Source: Hyphomonas sp.
GTDB taxonomy: Bacteria; Pseudomonadota; Alphaproteobacteria; Caulobacterales; Hyphomonadaceae
Reading direction: 5' to 3'
NCBI RefSeq assembly: GCF_017792385.1
Contig: NZ_CP051230.1
Span: 558,001-622,000 of the forward strand
Length of the DNA stretch: 64,000 nucleotides
Shown: positions 24,725 to 33,338 of the stretch, one piece after another
How the letters are laid out: each line of letters opens with the position of its first letter
Position numbering within the stretch: position 1 is the stretch's first letter
Program-made: the position numbers and the translations under genes
The notes under the pieces: model-generated
Told to the model about the DNA's origin: nothing
Seen by the model: the letters and a program-made list of their open reading frames with translations, nothing else
The model's database searches: none

Positions 24725-26527
24725 ATGGGCATGTTCTCCAGCATGGGCATCGACATCACCCCGCGCCTGCGTGCGATCGAATTCCTGAAGGATGTGCCGC
24801 GCCGCGCCATGCGGGCCGCGGGCAAGGAAGCCATCTGGTTCTCCATCTCAGCCGGCAAGCCACTCTACATGGCCGGGGAGCCTGCCGACATGCTGTATTT
24901 CGTGCTGTCGGGCACGCTGGGCATCTTCCGCGAGGGCCCGCACGGCAAGACCGAATTCGTCGGCCATATCCGGTCCGGTGAACCGGCGGGGGAAATGTCC
25001 CTGTTCCTGGGCGGGGTGGACCTGACCGGCGACGGCCAGCCGAATGACGCCCCGCACACCAGCTCTGTCTATGCGTTGCGCGATACCGAAGTGATCGGCA
25101 TTTCCCGCAAGGGCTGGGAGCGGATGGTGCGGGCCGAGCCGGAATTGCTGGAAGCGATGATTCGCATCATCCTGACCCGGCTGGGCCGCGCCGATGACCG
25201 CTCGCCGAGCGCCGCACCGAAAGTCTTCACCCTGGTCGCCACCTCGCCGACGATTGACCTGAAGCTGCGCAGCCGCGCTATCAAGCGGTCGCTCGAACGC
25301 CTCGGCCGGAAGGCGATCATCGTCGACGAGCAGATGGGCGATGAACGTCCGGCAGCCTATTTCGACGAACTGGAGCGCACGCATGATGTCGTGATCCTCG
25401 TCTCGGCGATCGGCGACAATGCCTGGTACCGTCTGTCGATGCGCCAGGCAGACCGGATCTGGGTGGTCGGGCGCGCCGATGCCCGCCCCTCGAACCCGCT
25501 GATGCCGGACGACCAGTCCCCTGCCCGCACGCTGAAGCTCGTCGATGTCCTGTTGCTGCATCACAGTGATGAACGCCAGGGTGCAAAGCCCGCCCAATGG
25601 ATGGAGGCCGCCGGCGCCACCCGCCTGTTCCACTGGAGCCGTGTGGACGGCCAGGATTGCGACCGGCTGGCCCGCATCATGGCCGGCGTCTCCATCGGGC
25701 TGATCCTGTCGGGCGGCGGCGCGCGGGCCTATTCCCATATTGGCGTGATCAAGGCGATGCGCGAGCTGGGCCTGCCCATCGATTTTGTCGGCGGGGCCTC
25801 CATGGGGTCCGTCGTGGCGGCGTGTGTCGCCATGGGATGGGATGATGACGAGATCGACCGGCGCATTCGCCAGGCCTTTGTCGACAGCAATCCGCTGGGA
25901 GACTATCACCTGCCCGTGGTGGGAATGGTCAAGGGGGCCCGGGTGAACGCCCGGCTGAGGGAGCATTTCGGGGAGGCCGAAATCGGCGAACTGGACATTC
26001 CGTTCTTCTGCACCTCAACCAATCTGACCTCCGGCGCGACCCGCATCCACCGCAATGGCCTTCTGCGCGAAGCCCTGCGCGCGACCATCTCGCTGCCGGG
26101 CATCCTGCCGCCCGTCGTGGATGGCAATGACCTTCTGGTCGATGGCGCCGTGCTGAATAATTTCCCGGCAGACATCATGCGCGACCTGCATCGCGGCTTC
26201 GTGGTCGGGTCGGATGTGACGCGCCAGCCGGAGAATATGGATCTCGCCGAATTCCGCGAGCCGCCGGGCTTCTTCCGCTGGGTGTTCAACAATGGCTTTT
26301 CCAGCCCGCCACCCATTGCCGGCCTTCTGATGCGCACCGCCACGATCCGTGCAGACACGAAATTCGGGCATGACATGGCCGATGTTCTCGTCCTGCCCCA
26401 GTTGGCCGATGTGCAATTGCGCGACTGGCACGCTTATGACGAAACGGTCGAGGCCGGCTATGTCGCCGCCAAGCTGGCCTTCGAGGGCAAGGCCGCCGCC
26501 ATAAAGGAAAAGTGCTGCCCGGCCTAG
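24725..26527 (+). CDS. patatin-like phospholipase with cyclic-nucleotide-binding domain (NTE family)
   Basis: A 600-residue serine esterase of the bacterial neuropathy-target-esterase type. Residues about 15-150 form a cNMP-binding-like domain (MLYFVLSGTLGIFRE, GEPAGEMSLFLGG), followed by an alpha/beta region with DVVILVSAIGDNAW (about 160-310). The patatin catalytic domain has the oxyanion loop SGGGARAYSHIG (about 329-340), nucleophile motif GASMG (Ser about 358), and the catalytic Asp in VDGAVLNNFP (about 473). It probably acts on lysophospholipids at the inner membrane; whether it binds cAMP, or any nucleotide, is not clear. It is divergent from mccB. Confidence 0.9.
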   Translation: MGMFSSMGIDITPRLRAIEFLKDVPRRAMRAAGKEAIWFSISAGKPLYMAGEPADMLYFVLSGTLGIFREGPHGKTEFVGHIRSGEPAGEMSLFLGGVDLTGDGQPNDAPHTSSVYALRDTEVIGISRKGWERMVRAEPELLEAMIRIILTRLGRADDRSPSAAPKVFTLVATSPTIDLKLRSRAIKRSLERLGRKAIIVDEQMGDERPAAYFDELERTHDVVILVSAIGDNAWYRLSMRQADRIWVVGRADARPSNPLMPDDQSPARTLKLVDVLLLHHSDERQGAKPAQWMEAAGATRLFHWSRVDGQDCDRLARIMAGVSIGLILSGGGARAYSHIGVIKAMRELGLPIDFVGGASMGSVVAACVAMGWDDDEIDRRIRQAFVDSNPLGDYHLPVVGMVKGARVNARLREHFGEAEIGELDIPFFCTSTNLTSGATRIHRNGLLREALRATISLPGILPPVVDGNDLLVDGAVLNNFPADIMRDLHRGFVVGSDVTRQPENMDLAEFREPPGFFRWVFNNGFSSPPPIAGLLMRTATIRADTKFGHDMADVLVLPQLADVQLRDWHAYDETVEAGYVAAKLAFEGKAAAIKEKCCPA

Positions 26528-27696
26528 GCCGTCTCGCCAAACAGTTCCCGGCCGATCAGCCAGCGGCGGATTTCCGAGGTCCCTGCCCCGATCTCGTAGA
26601 GCTTGGCATCGCGCAGCAGGCGCCCGGTCGAATATTCGTTGATATAACCGTTGCCGCCGAGAATCTGGATCGCATCCAGCGCCAGCTTCGTCGCCGTTTC
26701 GGCCGCATACAGAATGGCGCCTGCGGCATCCTTGCGGGTCGTCTCACCCCGGTCACAGGCCTTGGCTACGGCATAGACATACGCTTTCGCCGCATTCATC
26801 TGGACGTACATGTCCGCAACCTTGCCCTGGATCAGCTGAAACTCGCCGATCGACTGGCCGAACTGTTTCCGGTCATGGATATAGGGGATCACGACATCCA
26901 TGCAGGCCTGCATGATGCCGGTCGGACCGGCAGAGAGCACCGCGCGCTCATAGTCCAGTCCGCTCATCAGAACGCCGACACCGCCATTCAGCGGGCCCAT
27001 GACATTCTCTTCCGGCACTTCGCAATTGTCGAAGACCAGTTCACCGGTTTCCGACCCGCGCATGCCGAGCTTGTCCAGCTTCTGCGCGACGGAGAAACCC
27101 TGGAAGCCGCGCTCGATCAGGAAGGCGGTGATGCCGCGCGAGCCGGCCTCGGGCTCGGTCTTGGCGTAGACGACCAGCGTGTCGGCATCCGGCGCGTTGG
27201 TGATCCACATCTTGGTGCCGTTCAGCACATAGCGATCGCCCTTTTTCTCGGCGCGTAGTTTCATCGACACGACGTCAGAGCCCGCGCCGCTTTCGCTCAT
27301 TGCAAGCGCGCCGAGATGCTCACCGGAGATGAGCTTGGGCAGATAGCGGGATTTCTGGTCGTCATTGCCCCAGCGCCGCAGCTGGTTCACGCAGAGATTC
27401 GAGTGCGCGCCATAGGACAGGCCAACCGAAGCCGAGGCGCGGGAAATCTCTTCCATCGCCACAACATGTTCGAGATAGCCGAGGCCGGTGCCGCCCCAGT
27501 CTTCCTCGACCGTGATGCCGAGCAGGCCAAGCTCGCCCATCTTGGGCAGAAGATCGCGCGGGAATATGTCCGTCCGGTCGATCTCGGCGGCACGGGGCGC
27601 CAATTCGTTCTGGGCAAAACTTGCCACGGTTTCACGGATCATGTCGGCGGTTTCGCCGAGATCAAAGTTCAATGTGGGATATGTGTTCGGGATCAT
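26524..27696 (-). CDS. ivd: isovaleryl-CoA dehydrogenase
   Basis: FAD-dependent acyl-CoA dehydrogenase (390 residues) oxidising isovaleryl-CoA to 3-methylcrotonyl-CoA, the substrate of the mccA/mccB carboxylase nearby. Family motifs are LGALAMSESGAGSDVVSM and MWITNAPDADTLVVYAKT for substrate and FAD contact, and QILGGNGYINEYSTGRLLRDAKLYEIGAGTSEIRR at the C-terminus. The strong GLSYGAHSNLCVNQ segment is characteristic of the isovaleryl-CoA enzymes. The 3' end overlaps the convergent patatin gene by four bases. The first step and the later HMG-CoA lyase gene are not in this window. Confidence 0.92.
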   Translation of the reverse strand: MIPNTYPTLNFDLGETADMIRETVASFAQNELAPRAAEIDRTDIFPRDLLPKMGELGLLGITVEEDWGGTGLGYLEHVVAMEEISRASASVGLSYGAHSNLCVNQLRRWGNDDQKSRYLPKLISGEHLGALAMSESGAGSDVVSMKLRAEKKGDRYVLNGTKMWITNAPDADTLVVYAKTEPEAGSRGITAFLIERGFQGFSVAQKLDKLGMRGSETGELVFDNCEVPEENVMGPLNGGVGVLMSGLDYERAVLSAGPTGIMQACMDVVIPYIHDRKQFGQSIGEFQLIQGKVADMYVQMNAAKAYVYAVAKACDRGETTRKDAAGAILYAAETATKLALDAIQILGGNGYINEYSTGRLLRDAKLYEIGAGTSEIRRWLIGRELFGETA

Positions 27697-27732
27697 GGCG
27701 GTGACCTAGCAATTCTTTCCCCGCCTGTCAGC

Positions 27733-28926
27733 CTAATCTTCATGCGCCATCATGCGGTAGAGATAATAGACTGACACAAACAGAAGGAAGCCGCCACCAA
27801 GCGTCATGAGCGGCCCGGTGTAGCTTTCCGCCGCAGCCTGTCCCATCTGCGTCGCGGGACGTGTCAGGATGCGGCGCAGCCCGTCATACAGGCCAATCGT
27901 GCCGAGACCGGCGAGCAGGGCAAAGGGCAGCCAGCGCAGTCCGTGCGGCGGCGCAAATCCGGCAAGGTCCTCCTCGGCGGGCGTCATCAGGCGGGACGTG
28001 TCGATCTCGACCGGCGCCAGATCGTCAATCACTTTCCGGTCCGATGGCGGCAGGCTGAGATTGTCGAGCGTCATGCCCTGCCCGCGCGGATCGGTCAGGT
28101 CCGGCGGCTGGTAGGCGCGGCGCCGGTCCGACATGGACGGCGGCGGCGCGTCATCCTCAGTGGCGTGGCCGTTCTCCCCGGCGAGGGCCGACACCGCCCG
28201 GGTGATCTCGTCCACCGTGGCATCTTCCCCGGCAGGCGGCTCGGTCTCACCGCTGGCCAGGGAGCCGTTTTCGCCCAGAATGCGGGTCAGTCTCTGGGCC
28301 ACGGCGCGGGCTGCGGCCTGCGGGGCGCTTTCGCGGCCGGGCGCGGCCTGGGGCCGTTCGGGCGCAGACCCGGTTTCCAGAACGATGGCGCCGCCCCGAT
28401 TGCCCGTCAGCCCGGACAGGCCGTCCCGCTCCGGCCGGACCAGTGCGCTGGGGATGGCGACGCGCTGCGAGGGCGTATCCAGGAACATGGCAACTTCCAC
28501 GGCGCGGCGGCGCGCGAGACCGTCAATCACGCGGATCTGGCCATCCACCCTGCCCCGGCGCCAGCCATTCATGGCTTCGGCAGCCAGAATGCGATCCCCG
28601 GAATTGAGATGGGCGAGCACGTCCGAGCCCTCGAACGCCTTCAGGCCGATATTGAAGACGAATGAGGCCAGTGCATCGAATTCATTCTGGGCCAGCGGCG
28701 TGAAGACCTGCCGTGCCAGCTGGTCCTCGAGCCGTTTGAGGTCGTGATAGCGCAGGATGAGTTCGGCATCGAAAGGCGTGACGCTGAGCCCGGCGCGGGC
28801 GGTTTCGGTATGGCCATACCCGATCAGCCATTTGCCATCCGGCAGCTGGCTGGCACGCGCACGGAAGCCCTCGAAACTCTTGATGAGTTCGACCCCCTTG
28901 TCGGATGTGCGCATTGTCCGGGCCAT
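27733..28926 (-). CDS. GH24 lysozyme domain fused to C-terminal membrane segments
   Basis: A 397-residue protein whose first 150 residues are a phage-type GH24 muramidase. The catalytic Glu is E19 (SFEGF), with D30 and T40 of GKWLIGYGHTE in the places expected for the E-D-T triad. A long acidic, proline- and alanine-rich linker (about 165-320) leads to two hydrophobic segments, LPFALLAGLGTIGLYDGL and LMTLGGGFLLFVSVYYLY. There is no signal peptide. The start ATG 28926 has GGGAG eight bases upstream. No other phage gene is nearby, so a cell-wall remodelling role is more likely than lysis, but topology is unclear. Confidence 0.8.
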   Translation of the reverse strand: MARTMRTSDKGVELIKSFEGFRARASQLPDGKWLIGYGHTETARAGLSVTPFDAELILRYHDLKRLEDQLARQVFTPLAQNEFDALASFVFNIGLKAFEGSDVLAHLNSGDRILAAEAMNGWRRGRVDGQIRVIDGLARRRAVEVAMFLDTPSQRVAIPSALVRPERDGLSGLTGNRGGAIVLETGSAPERPQAAPGRESAPQAAARAVAQRLTRILGENGSLASGETEPPAGEDATVDEITRAVSALAGENGHATEDDAPPPSMSDRRRAYQPPDLTDPRGQGMTLDNLSLPPSDRKVIDDLAPVEIDTSRLMTPAEEDLAGFAPPHGLRWLPFALLAGLGTIGLYDGLRRILTRPATQMGQAAAESYTGPLMTLGGGFLLFVSVYYLYRMMAHED

Positions 28927-29033
28927 GAAGATGGCTCCCATTTTGGGACAGTCTGGTTTTTTTCTACGGTCAGGCGCTGCAAAACTCGCGCCTTTTCACC
29001 CGAGAGGCGAGATTTGGCCGGAGTCTGCCCAGA

Positions 29034-30416
29034 TCACAGGAGGACGAGAGACGCCAGGCCAAGAAAGCTGAAAAACGCCATCACATCGGTCAGCGTCAGC
29101 ACGAAGACGGAAGAGGCCACGGCCGGGTCCGCGCCCAGCCGCTTCAGGCCAAGCGGCACGAGAATGCCGGACAGGCCCGCCCAGATGAAGGTCGCCAGCA
29201 TGGCCGCGCCAATGACGAGCGCCAGATGGACGTCGCGGAACCAGAGCAGCGAGATCAGGCCCACACCAAGCGCGAAGATCGCACCGTTCACGCACCCGCT
29301 GAGCACTTCCCGCAAAATGGCCCGGCGCGCGGCGTCGCCATCCAGCTGGCGCTCTGCAATGGCGCGCACGGCCACGGCAAGTCCCTGGCTGCCGGCATTG
29401 CCGCCCAGCGCCGCCACGACCGGCATCAGCACTGCCAGCGCCACGACCTGCGCAATCGCGCCCTCGAACAGCGAGATGATGGCCGAGGCGATGAACGCCG
29501 TGAACAGGTTCACGCCCAGCCAGGGGGCCCGCGCCTTCACGGTATCCCAGACGGAATCGGCCCCGTCGGCCGATGTCACGTTCAGCAGGGAGAGCAGGTC
29601 TTCGGCGTTCTCTTCCTGCATGACATCCACCATGTCGTCGACGGTGATCATGCCGACCAGCCGGCCGCCTTCATCGGTCACCGGCGCCGATGCCAGCGAG
29701 TATTTGCGGAACTGGAAGGCCACCTCCTCCTGGTCCATGTCGGGCTTCAGCGACGAGAGCGGATCCTGCATGATGTCCGACAGGGGCACATCGCGCGGCG
29801 TACGCAACAACGTGGCCAGCTGCACGATGCCGATCAGCCGGTGGCCCGGATCGATGACATAGAGTTCGTAGAACACTTCGGGCAATTCCTCGCCCAGTTC
29901 CCGCGCATGATCGATGGCGTGGCCGACGCTCCAGTATTCCGGCGCGGCGACGAATTCCGTCTGCATGAGACGGCCGGCCGTGTCCTCCTCATAGGAGAGG
30001 CCGCGCTCCAGCTGGGCCCGGTCAATCGGCGCAAGGTCTTCCAGGATGCGCTCGCGCCGGTCGTCTTCCAGGTCTTCAAGGATGGTGGTGGCGTCATCGG
30101 AATCCAGTTCGTCCAGCGCGCTGGCCACCACCGCGTCCGGCAGCACTTCGACCGCCTCTTCCCGATAGGAATCGCGCAGTTCGATCAGGATGTCGGCGGG
30201 CAGCTCCCCGCCCAGGAGTTCCACCGCATCGGAGAAGGTGTCGAAGGACAGCGCCTCCAGCGCATCCGCAGCATCCGCCGGGTGCATCCGCTGCAGCATG
30301 CGGGCCAGCCAGCGCGTGTCCTTCTCGTCGATGGCGTCGATGATGTCGTCCAGCAGATCCGGGTCAACATTCGGCGTCTCGGCAGATGGAGTGGGCTGAG
30401 GGGACGTGTCTGTCAT
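29034..30416 (-). CDS. mgtE: magnesium transporter MgtE
   Basis: Mg2+ channel/transporter of the MgtE (SLC41-like) family, 460 residues, inner membrane. It has the N-terminal superhelical domain (DIIDAIDEKDTRWLARMLQRMHPADAAD), two CBS domains (about 140-265, with PVTDEGGRLVGMITVDDMVD) and five C-terminal membrane segments including PVVAALGGNAGSQGLAVAVR, which carries the conserved pore residues. The protein self-gates through Mg2+ binding to the N and CBS domains. ATG 30416 is taken as start with GAGG just upstream. It is followed by the lysozyme gene on the same strand. Confidence 0.94.
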   Translation of the reverse strand: MTDTSPQPTPSAETPNVDPDLLDDIIDAIDEKDTRWLARMLQRMHPADAADALEALSFDTFSDAVELLGGELPADILIELRDSYREEAVEVLPDAVVASALDELDSDDATTILEDLEDDRRERILEDLAPIDRAQLERGLSYEEDTAGRLMQTEFVAAPEYWSVGHAIDHARELGEELPEVFYELYVIDPGHRLIGIVQLATLLRTPRDVPLSDIMQDPLSSLKPDMDQEEVAFQFRKYSLASAPVTDEGGRLVGMITVDDMVDVMQEENAEDLLSLLNVTSADGADSVWDTVKARAPWLGVNLFTAFIASAIISLFEGAIAQVVALAVLMPVVAALGGNAGSQGLAVAVRAIAERQLDGDAARRAILREVLSGCVNGAIFALGVGLISLLWFRDVHLALVIGAAMLATFIWAGLSGILVPLGLKRLGADPAVASSVFVLTLTDVMAFFSFLGLASLVLL

Positions 30417-30554
30417 AGCGCCTCTCATGCCGGGGTTACGCGGCGTCGGCAAGAACCGAATATGCGAAGCTGACAGGGATTCGCGGGAAAGTCACAGGCG
30501 GCCCACAGGGGCACGTGCGAGGCGATGACTGCAGCGTCGGCGCATCAGGAAATC

Positions 30555-30967
30555 GGGGATGAGTCTTTCAATTCATTCGATTGCTAAAATCGATCCTCGA
30601 TCGATTTTTGGCGCCGGGCGCCACCGCAGCAGCCATGAGCGGCGTCCATCGCGAAATGAAATGAAGCGGGGATGAGTCTTTCAATTCATTCGATTGCTAA
30701 AATCGATCCTCGATCGATTTTTGGCGCCGGGCGCCACCGCAGCAGCCATGAGCGGCGTCCATCGCGGAATGAAATGAAGCGGGGATGAGTCTTTCAATTC
30801 ATTCGATTGCTAAAATCGATCCTCGATCGATTTTTGGCGCCGGGCGCCACCGCAGCAGCCATGAGCGGCGTCCATCGCGGAATGAAATGAAGCGGGGATG
30901 AGTCTTTCAATTCATTCGATTGCTAAAATCGATCCTCGATCGATTTTTGGCGCCGGGCGCCACCGCA
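30555..30967. repeat. 113-bp tandem repeat (3 full copies plus 74 bp) beside tRNA-Leu
   Basis: Units begin at 30555, 30668, 30781 and 30894; the last is cut at 30967, seven bases before the tRNA. The full copies differ by a single visible base (GCGAAAT in copy 1, GCGGAAT in copies 2 and 3). Each unit carries AAAATCGAT/ATCGATTTT, a 9-bp stem with a 5-nt loop, and the palindrome TGGCGCCGGGCGCCA. No protein is encoded across it. Confidence 0.95.
30925..30947 (-). terminator. probable terminator of tRNA-Leu, inside the repeat unit
   Basis: The AAAATCGAT/ATCGATTTT hairpin nearest the tRNA lies 26 bases past its 3' end and is flanked by A and T runs, so it could terminate transcription in either direction. 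The same hairpin recurs in each of the three further repeat copies. Confidence 0.55.
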
Positions 30968-30973
30968 ATCGAA

Positions 30974-31060
30974 TGGTGCGGTCGAGAGGACTCGAACCTC
31001 CACGGGTTGCCCCACAGCGACCTCAACGCTGCGCGTCTACCAATTCCGCCACGACCGCAC
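30974..31060 (-). tRNA. tRNA-Leu (anticodon GAG)
   Basis: The minus strand gives an 87-base class II tRNA with encoded CCA: acceptor GTGCGGT/ACCGCAC, D-arm TGGCGGAATTGGTAGACGC, anticodon arm CAGCG-TTGAGGT-CGCTG with anticodon GAG, a long variable arm, and T-arm GGTTCGAGTCC. It is flanked at its 3' end by the 113-bp tandem repeat. Confidence 0.97.
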
Positions 31061-31131
31061 GTATCTCATTCGAGGCAGACGGGCCGTATAAGGCGACACC
31101 GGGTCTTTGTGAAGCCCTGAATGTCGCCTAT

Positions 31132-31842
31132 ATGCGCCCGATGATGCAGAAATATCCCGACACCGAATGGGCCGTGTCCGATGGCCTGATTCCCTATGAG
31201 GCAGCGGTGCAATTCATGGAGGCCAGAGCCCGCGCGATCCGCGAGGACGGCGCGCCGGAACTGGTCTGGTTTCTGGAGCATCCGCCGCTCTACACATCGG
31301 GCACATCAGCCAAGGCCAGCGATTTGCGCGACCCGGCCCGCTTTCCCGTTTTCGATGCCGGGCGGGGCGGCGAATATACCTATCACGGCCCCGGACAGCG
31401 GGTGGCCTACATGATGCTGGACGTGGCCCGCCGTGGCCGGGACGTCCGCGCCTTCGTGCACAATCTGGAAGCCTGGATCATCGCCGCGCTGGCCGCCTTC
31501 AATGTCGAGGCCGGCCCGCGCGATGGCCGTGTCGGCGTCTGGGTTGACCGCACGCAATCCGGCGGCCCGCTGCGCGAGGACAAGATCGCCGCCATCGGTG
31601 TGCGCCTGAAGAAATGGGTCAGCTTCCACGGCATCTCGCTGAACGTGGAGCCGGATCTGGAGCATTTTACCGGCATCACGCCATGCGGCATTTCCGATCC
31701 GCGCTATGGCATCACCAGCCTCGTCGATCTGGGCATTCCTGCCAGCATGGACGATGTGGACATGGCGCTGAAGGACGCGTTCGAGACCGTCTTCGAAAGC
31801 CGGCTGGTCCGCGCCCCTGCCCCGCTTCAGGCCGTTTCGTAG
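31132..31842 (+). CDS. lipB: lipoyl(octanoyl) transferase
   Basis: Moves octanoyl from acyl-carrier protein to lipoyl domains of 2-oxoacid dehydrogenases and GcvH, first step of lipoate synthesis in the cytoplasm. The 236 residues hold the family signatures RGGEYTYHGPGQRVAY, the lysine of EDKIAAIGVRLKKW (about 146-159) and the acyl-carrying cysteine in GITPCGISDP (about residue 185). The frame is open upstream through the tRNA and the tandem repeat, which cannot be coding; the start is ATG 31132 or ATG 31141, neither with a strong ribosome-binding site. The 3' end overlaps a convergent gene by 16 bases. Confidence 0.93.
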   Translation: MRPMMQKYPDTEWAVSDGLIPYEAAVQFMEARARAIREDGAPELVWFLEHPPLYTSGTSAKASDLRDPARFPVFDAGRGGEYTYHGPGQRVAYMMLDVARRGRDVRAFVHNLEAWIIAALAAFNVEAGPRDGRVGVWVDRTQSGGPLREDKIAAIGVRLKKWVSFHGISLNVEPDLEHFTGITPCGISDPRYGITSLVDLGIPASMDDVDMALKDAFETVFESRLVRAPAPLQAVS

Positions 31843-32630
31843 GATTTCAGCCGCTGCTCTTCGCGTGTCAGGTCGCTGCCGGTGCGAAACTGGCCGACGC
31901 CGCCATTCGGCATCCGCGCGACATGCAACAGCGTCCACAGCATCACAAAGAAGGATGAGACCGCCCAGAGCGGGAAGGCGAAGCCCATTCCGGCGCCCAG
32001 GGCCATCTCCATCTGGGTCGGCGGCGGCCCGTTGCGGCGCGGGCCACGGGCTTCCGGCCGGGCCTCTTCATTGGCCTCTTCACCGGCTGCTTCAGGAGAT
32101 GTCGCAGCAGCGTCTCCGGCGGTGTCGCCGGTGGCAGCGGATTCAACCGCCGCGGCCTGCTTTGCCTGTTGCGCATCGAATTGCGCCGAGCCGGCAACCA
32201 CGCCGAGCGCAAATCCGGCAAGACCCAGGAATAGCGGGATCAGCACAATGGCAGCCTTCAGGGTTGACCGGTTGGCCTCCGCGAAACGGCGCACATGCGC
32301 CACCCAGGAAGTCAGTTCTGTCACCAGGGTAAAGAAGAAGAACGGCACAAGCAGCGCCGGCAAGGGCAGGCCGATGGCCTTGATCGGCTGCCACGCACCG
32401 GACATGTCCGCGCCAGCCAGTCCCGCGATGAAGGCAACGAAAACCGGCACGATGAAAAGAATGAGGCGACCCATGAACATGAAGGTCCAGGCCCGGCTGA
32501 AATGCAGCTTGCCGGTCATGCCCAGCGGATTGAACAGCGTCTGCGCCCAGTCCATCCGGGACGGGTCATCACGCTCGTCGCGGATCCAGGGACGGTGCGG
32601 GTCGATGGCGGTGGTGGTGTGATGGGTCAT
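31827..32630 (-). CDS. membrane protein, divergent DUF805-like (first of three)
   Basis: A 267-residue membrane protein with about five hydrophobic segments. The block beginning FNPLGMTGKLHFSRAW followed by membrane helices and SWVAHVRRFAE resembles the DUF805 plan, though weakly. A long acidic Ala/Glu/Pro insertion (about 160-205, GDTAGDAAATSPEAAGEEAN) separates the last helix. Function unknown. It is the last of three consecutive minus-strand genes of this general type. Confidence 0.6.
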   Translation of the reverse strand: MTHHTTTAIDPHRPWIRDERDDPSRMDWAQTLFNPLGMTGKLHFSRAWTFMFMGRLILFIVPVFVAFIAGLAGADMSGAWQPIKAIGLPLPALLVPFFFFTLVTELTSWVAHVRRFAEANRSTLKAAIVLIPLFLGLAGFALGVVAGSAQFDAQQAKQAAAVESAATGDTAGDAAATSPEAAGEEANEEARPEARGPRRNGPPPTQMEMALGAGMGFAFPLWAVSSFFVMLWTLLHVARMPNGGVGQFRTGSDLTREEQRLKSYETA

Positions 32631-32653
32631 GCCGGGGCGGTCCTTCGGGGGAA

Positions 32654-33190
32654 TCAGGATTGGGAAGCGGAAGATGCGGGCGGCGGGCCGTATCGGTTCG
32701 GTCCCGGATCGGACGACAGCCTGGAGGCGATGAAGCCCAGCAACGCCGAAGTCAGCAGGAAGCTGGTCAGCGTGGTGAGCAGCAGGCTGGACTGGGTGGG
32801 CAGAGCGGTCAGATGCTCGAACTCTTCCGATTGCGTGCGCATGGCTTCCATCAGGCCGGCCAGGTCCTGCCCGAACACCGAATAGGCCTCGAACGCCACC
32901 GGGGACAGGATCGGCAGGAACAGGCCGGTGATGATCATGTTGGCGACGAAATAGCCAAGCAGGAACAGGAGAAACAGCCAGCCGGAATGCCCGGCATCGT
33001 GCAGCCGTTTGGAAAACAGGCAGGCATAGGCATAGACCATCGGATAGGCGAGCAGGCCGAACAGCGGCGAGACGAAATTCCCCGCCATCTGAACGAGGAT
33101 GAAGACCGCCGTCAGCACAATCAGGCCGCGCAGGAAAACGCGCGGGCCGATCCGGCCTTTTGACGACAGAAGGACATGTTTCATGTCCAT
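32654..33190 (-). CDS. DUF805 family membrane protein (second of three)
   Basis: A 178-residue membrane protein with four to five hydrophobic segments. The segment LFSKRLHDAGHSGWLFLLFLL is the hallmark RLHD-x-G/N-x-x-GW motif of DUF805, and the tail DPGPNRYGPPP is the usual GxNRYGP ending. An amphipathic insert (about 105-130) is unusual. The start ATG 33190 has GGGAGA about nine bases upstream; a second ATG is two codons later. Function of the family is unknown. It lies 24 bases upstream of the gene at 31827-32630. Confidence 0.8.
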   Translation of the reverse strand: MDMKHVLLSSKGRIGPRVFLRGLIVLTAVFILVQMAGNFVSPLFGLLAYPMVYAYACLFSKRLHDAGHSGWLFLLFLLGYFVANMIITGLFLPILSPVAFEAYSVFGQDLAGLMEAMRTQSEEFEHLTALPTQSSLLLTTLTSFLLTSALLGFIASRLSSDPGPNRYGPPPASSASQS

Positions 33191-33281
33191 GGGGTTCAGT
33201 CTCCCGATCAGATGTTCAGCCCGGCATGCGACGGGGCGGCGTGTTTCGAGTTCTTATCAATAAACGATAAAACCATGCAAC

Positions 33282-33312
33282 AAAAAAGAGCCGGACGCCT
33301 GCGTCCGGCTCT
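33282..33312 (-). terminator. intrinsic terminator after the third DUF805 gene
   Basis: On the minus strand AGAGCCGGACG pairs with CGTCCGGCTCT (11 bp) around a 4-base loop and is followed by TTTTTT. It lies 27 bases beyond the stop of the gene at 33339-33779 and separates it from the two other DUF805-like genes. Confidence 0.92.
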
Positions 33313-33338
33313 TCTGAAAACCCGTTCGGGACAGGGAT

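Noticed and set aside
24848..25966. Minus-strand open frame opposite the patatin gene
   Set aside because: His/Arg/Gly-rich antisense shadow of the patatin-family gene.
27733..28926. Prophage remnant suggested by the lysozyme domain
   Set aside because: No integrase, holin, capsid or tail genes, and flanking genes are housekeeping; the protein has its own membrane anchor.
30555..30967. CRISPR array
   Set aside because: Repeats are contiguous 113-bp units with no variable spacers and no cas genes nearby.
30898..31131. N-terminal extension of lipB through the tRNA and tandem repeat
   Set aside because: It would translate a tRNA-Leu gene and repeat DNA; LipB homology starts after 31132.
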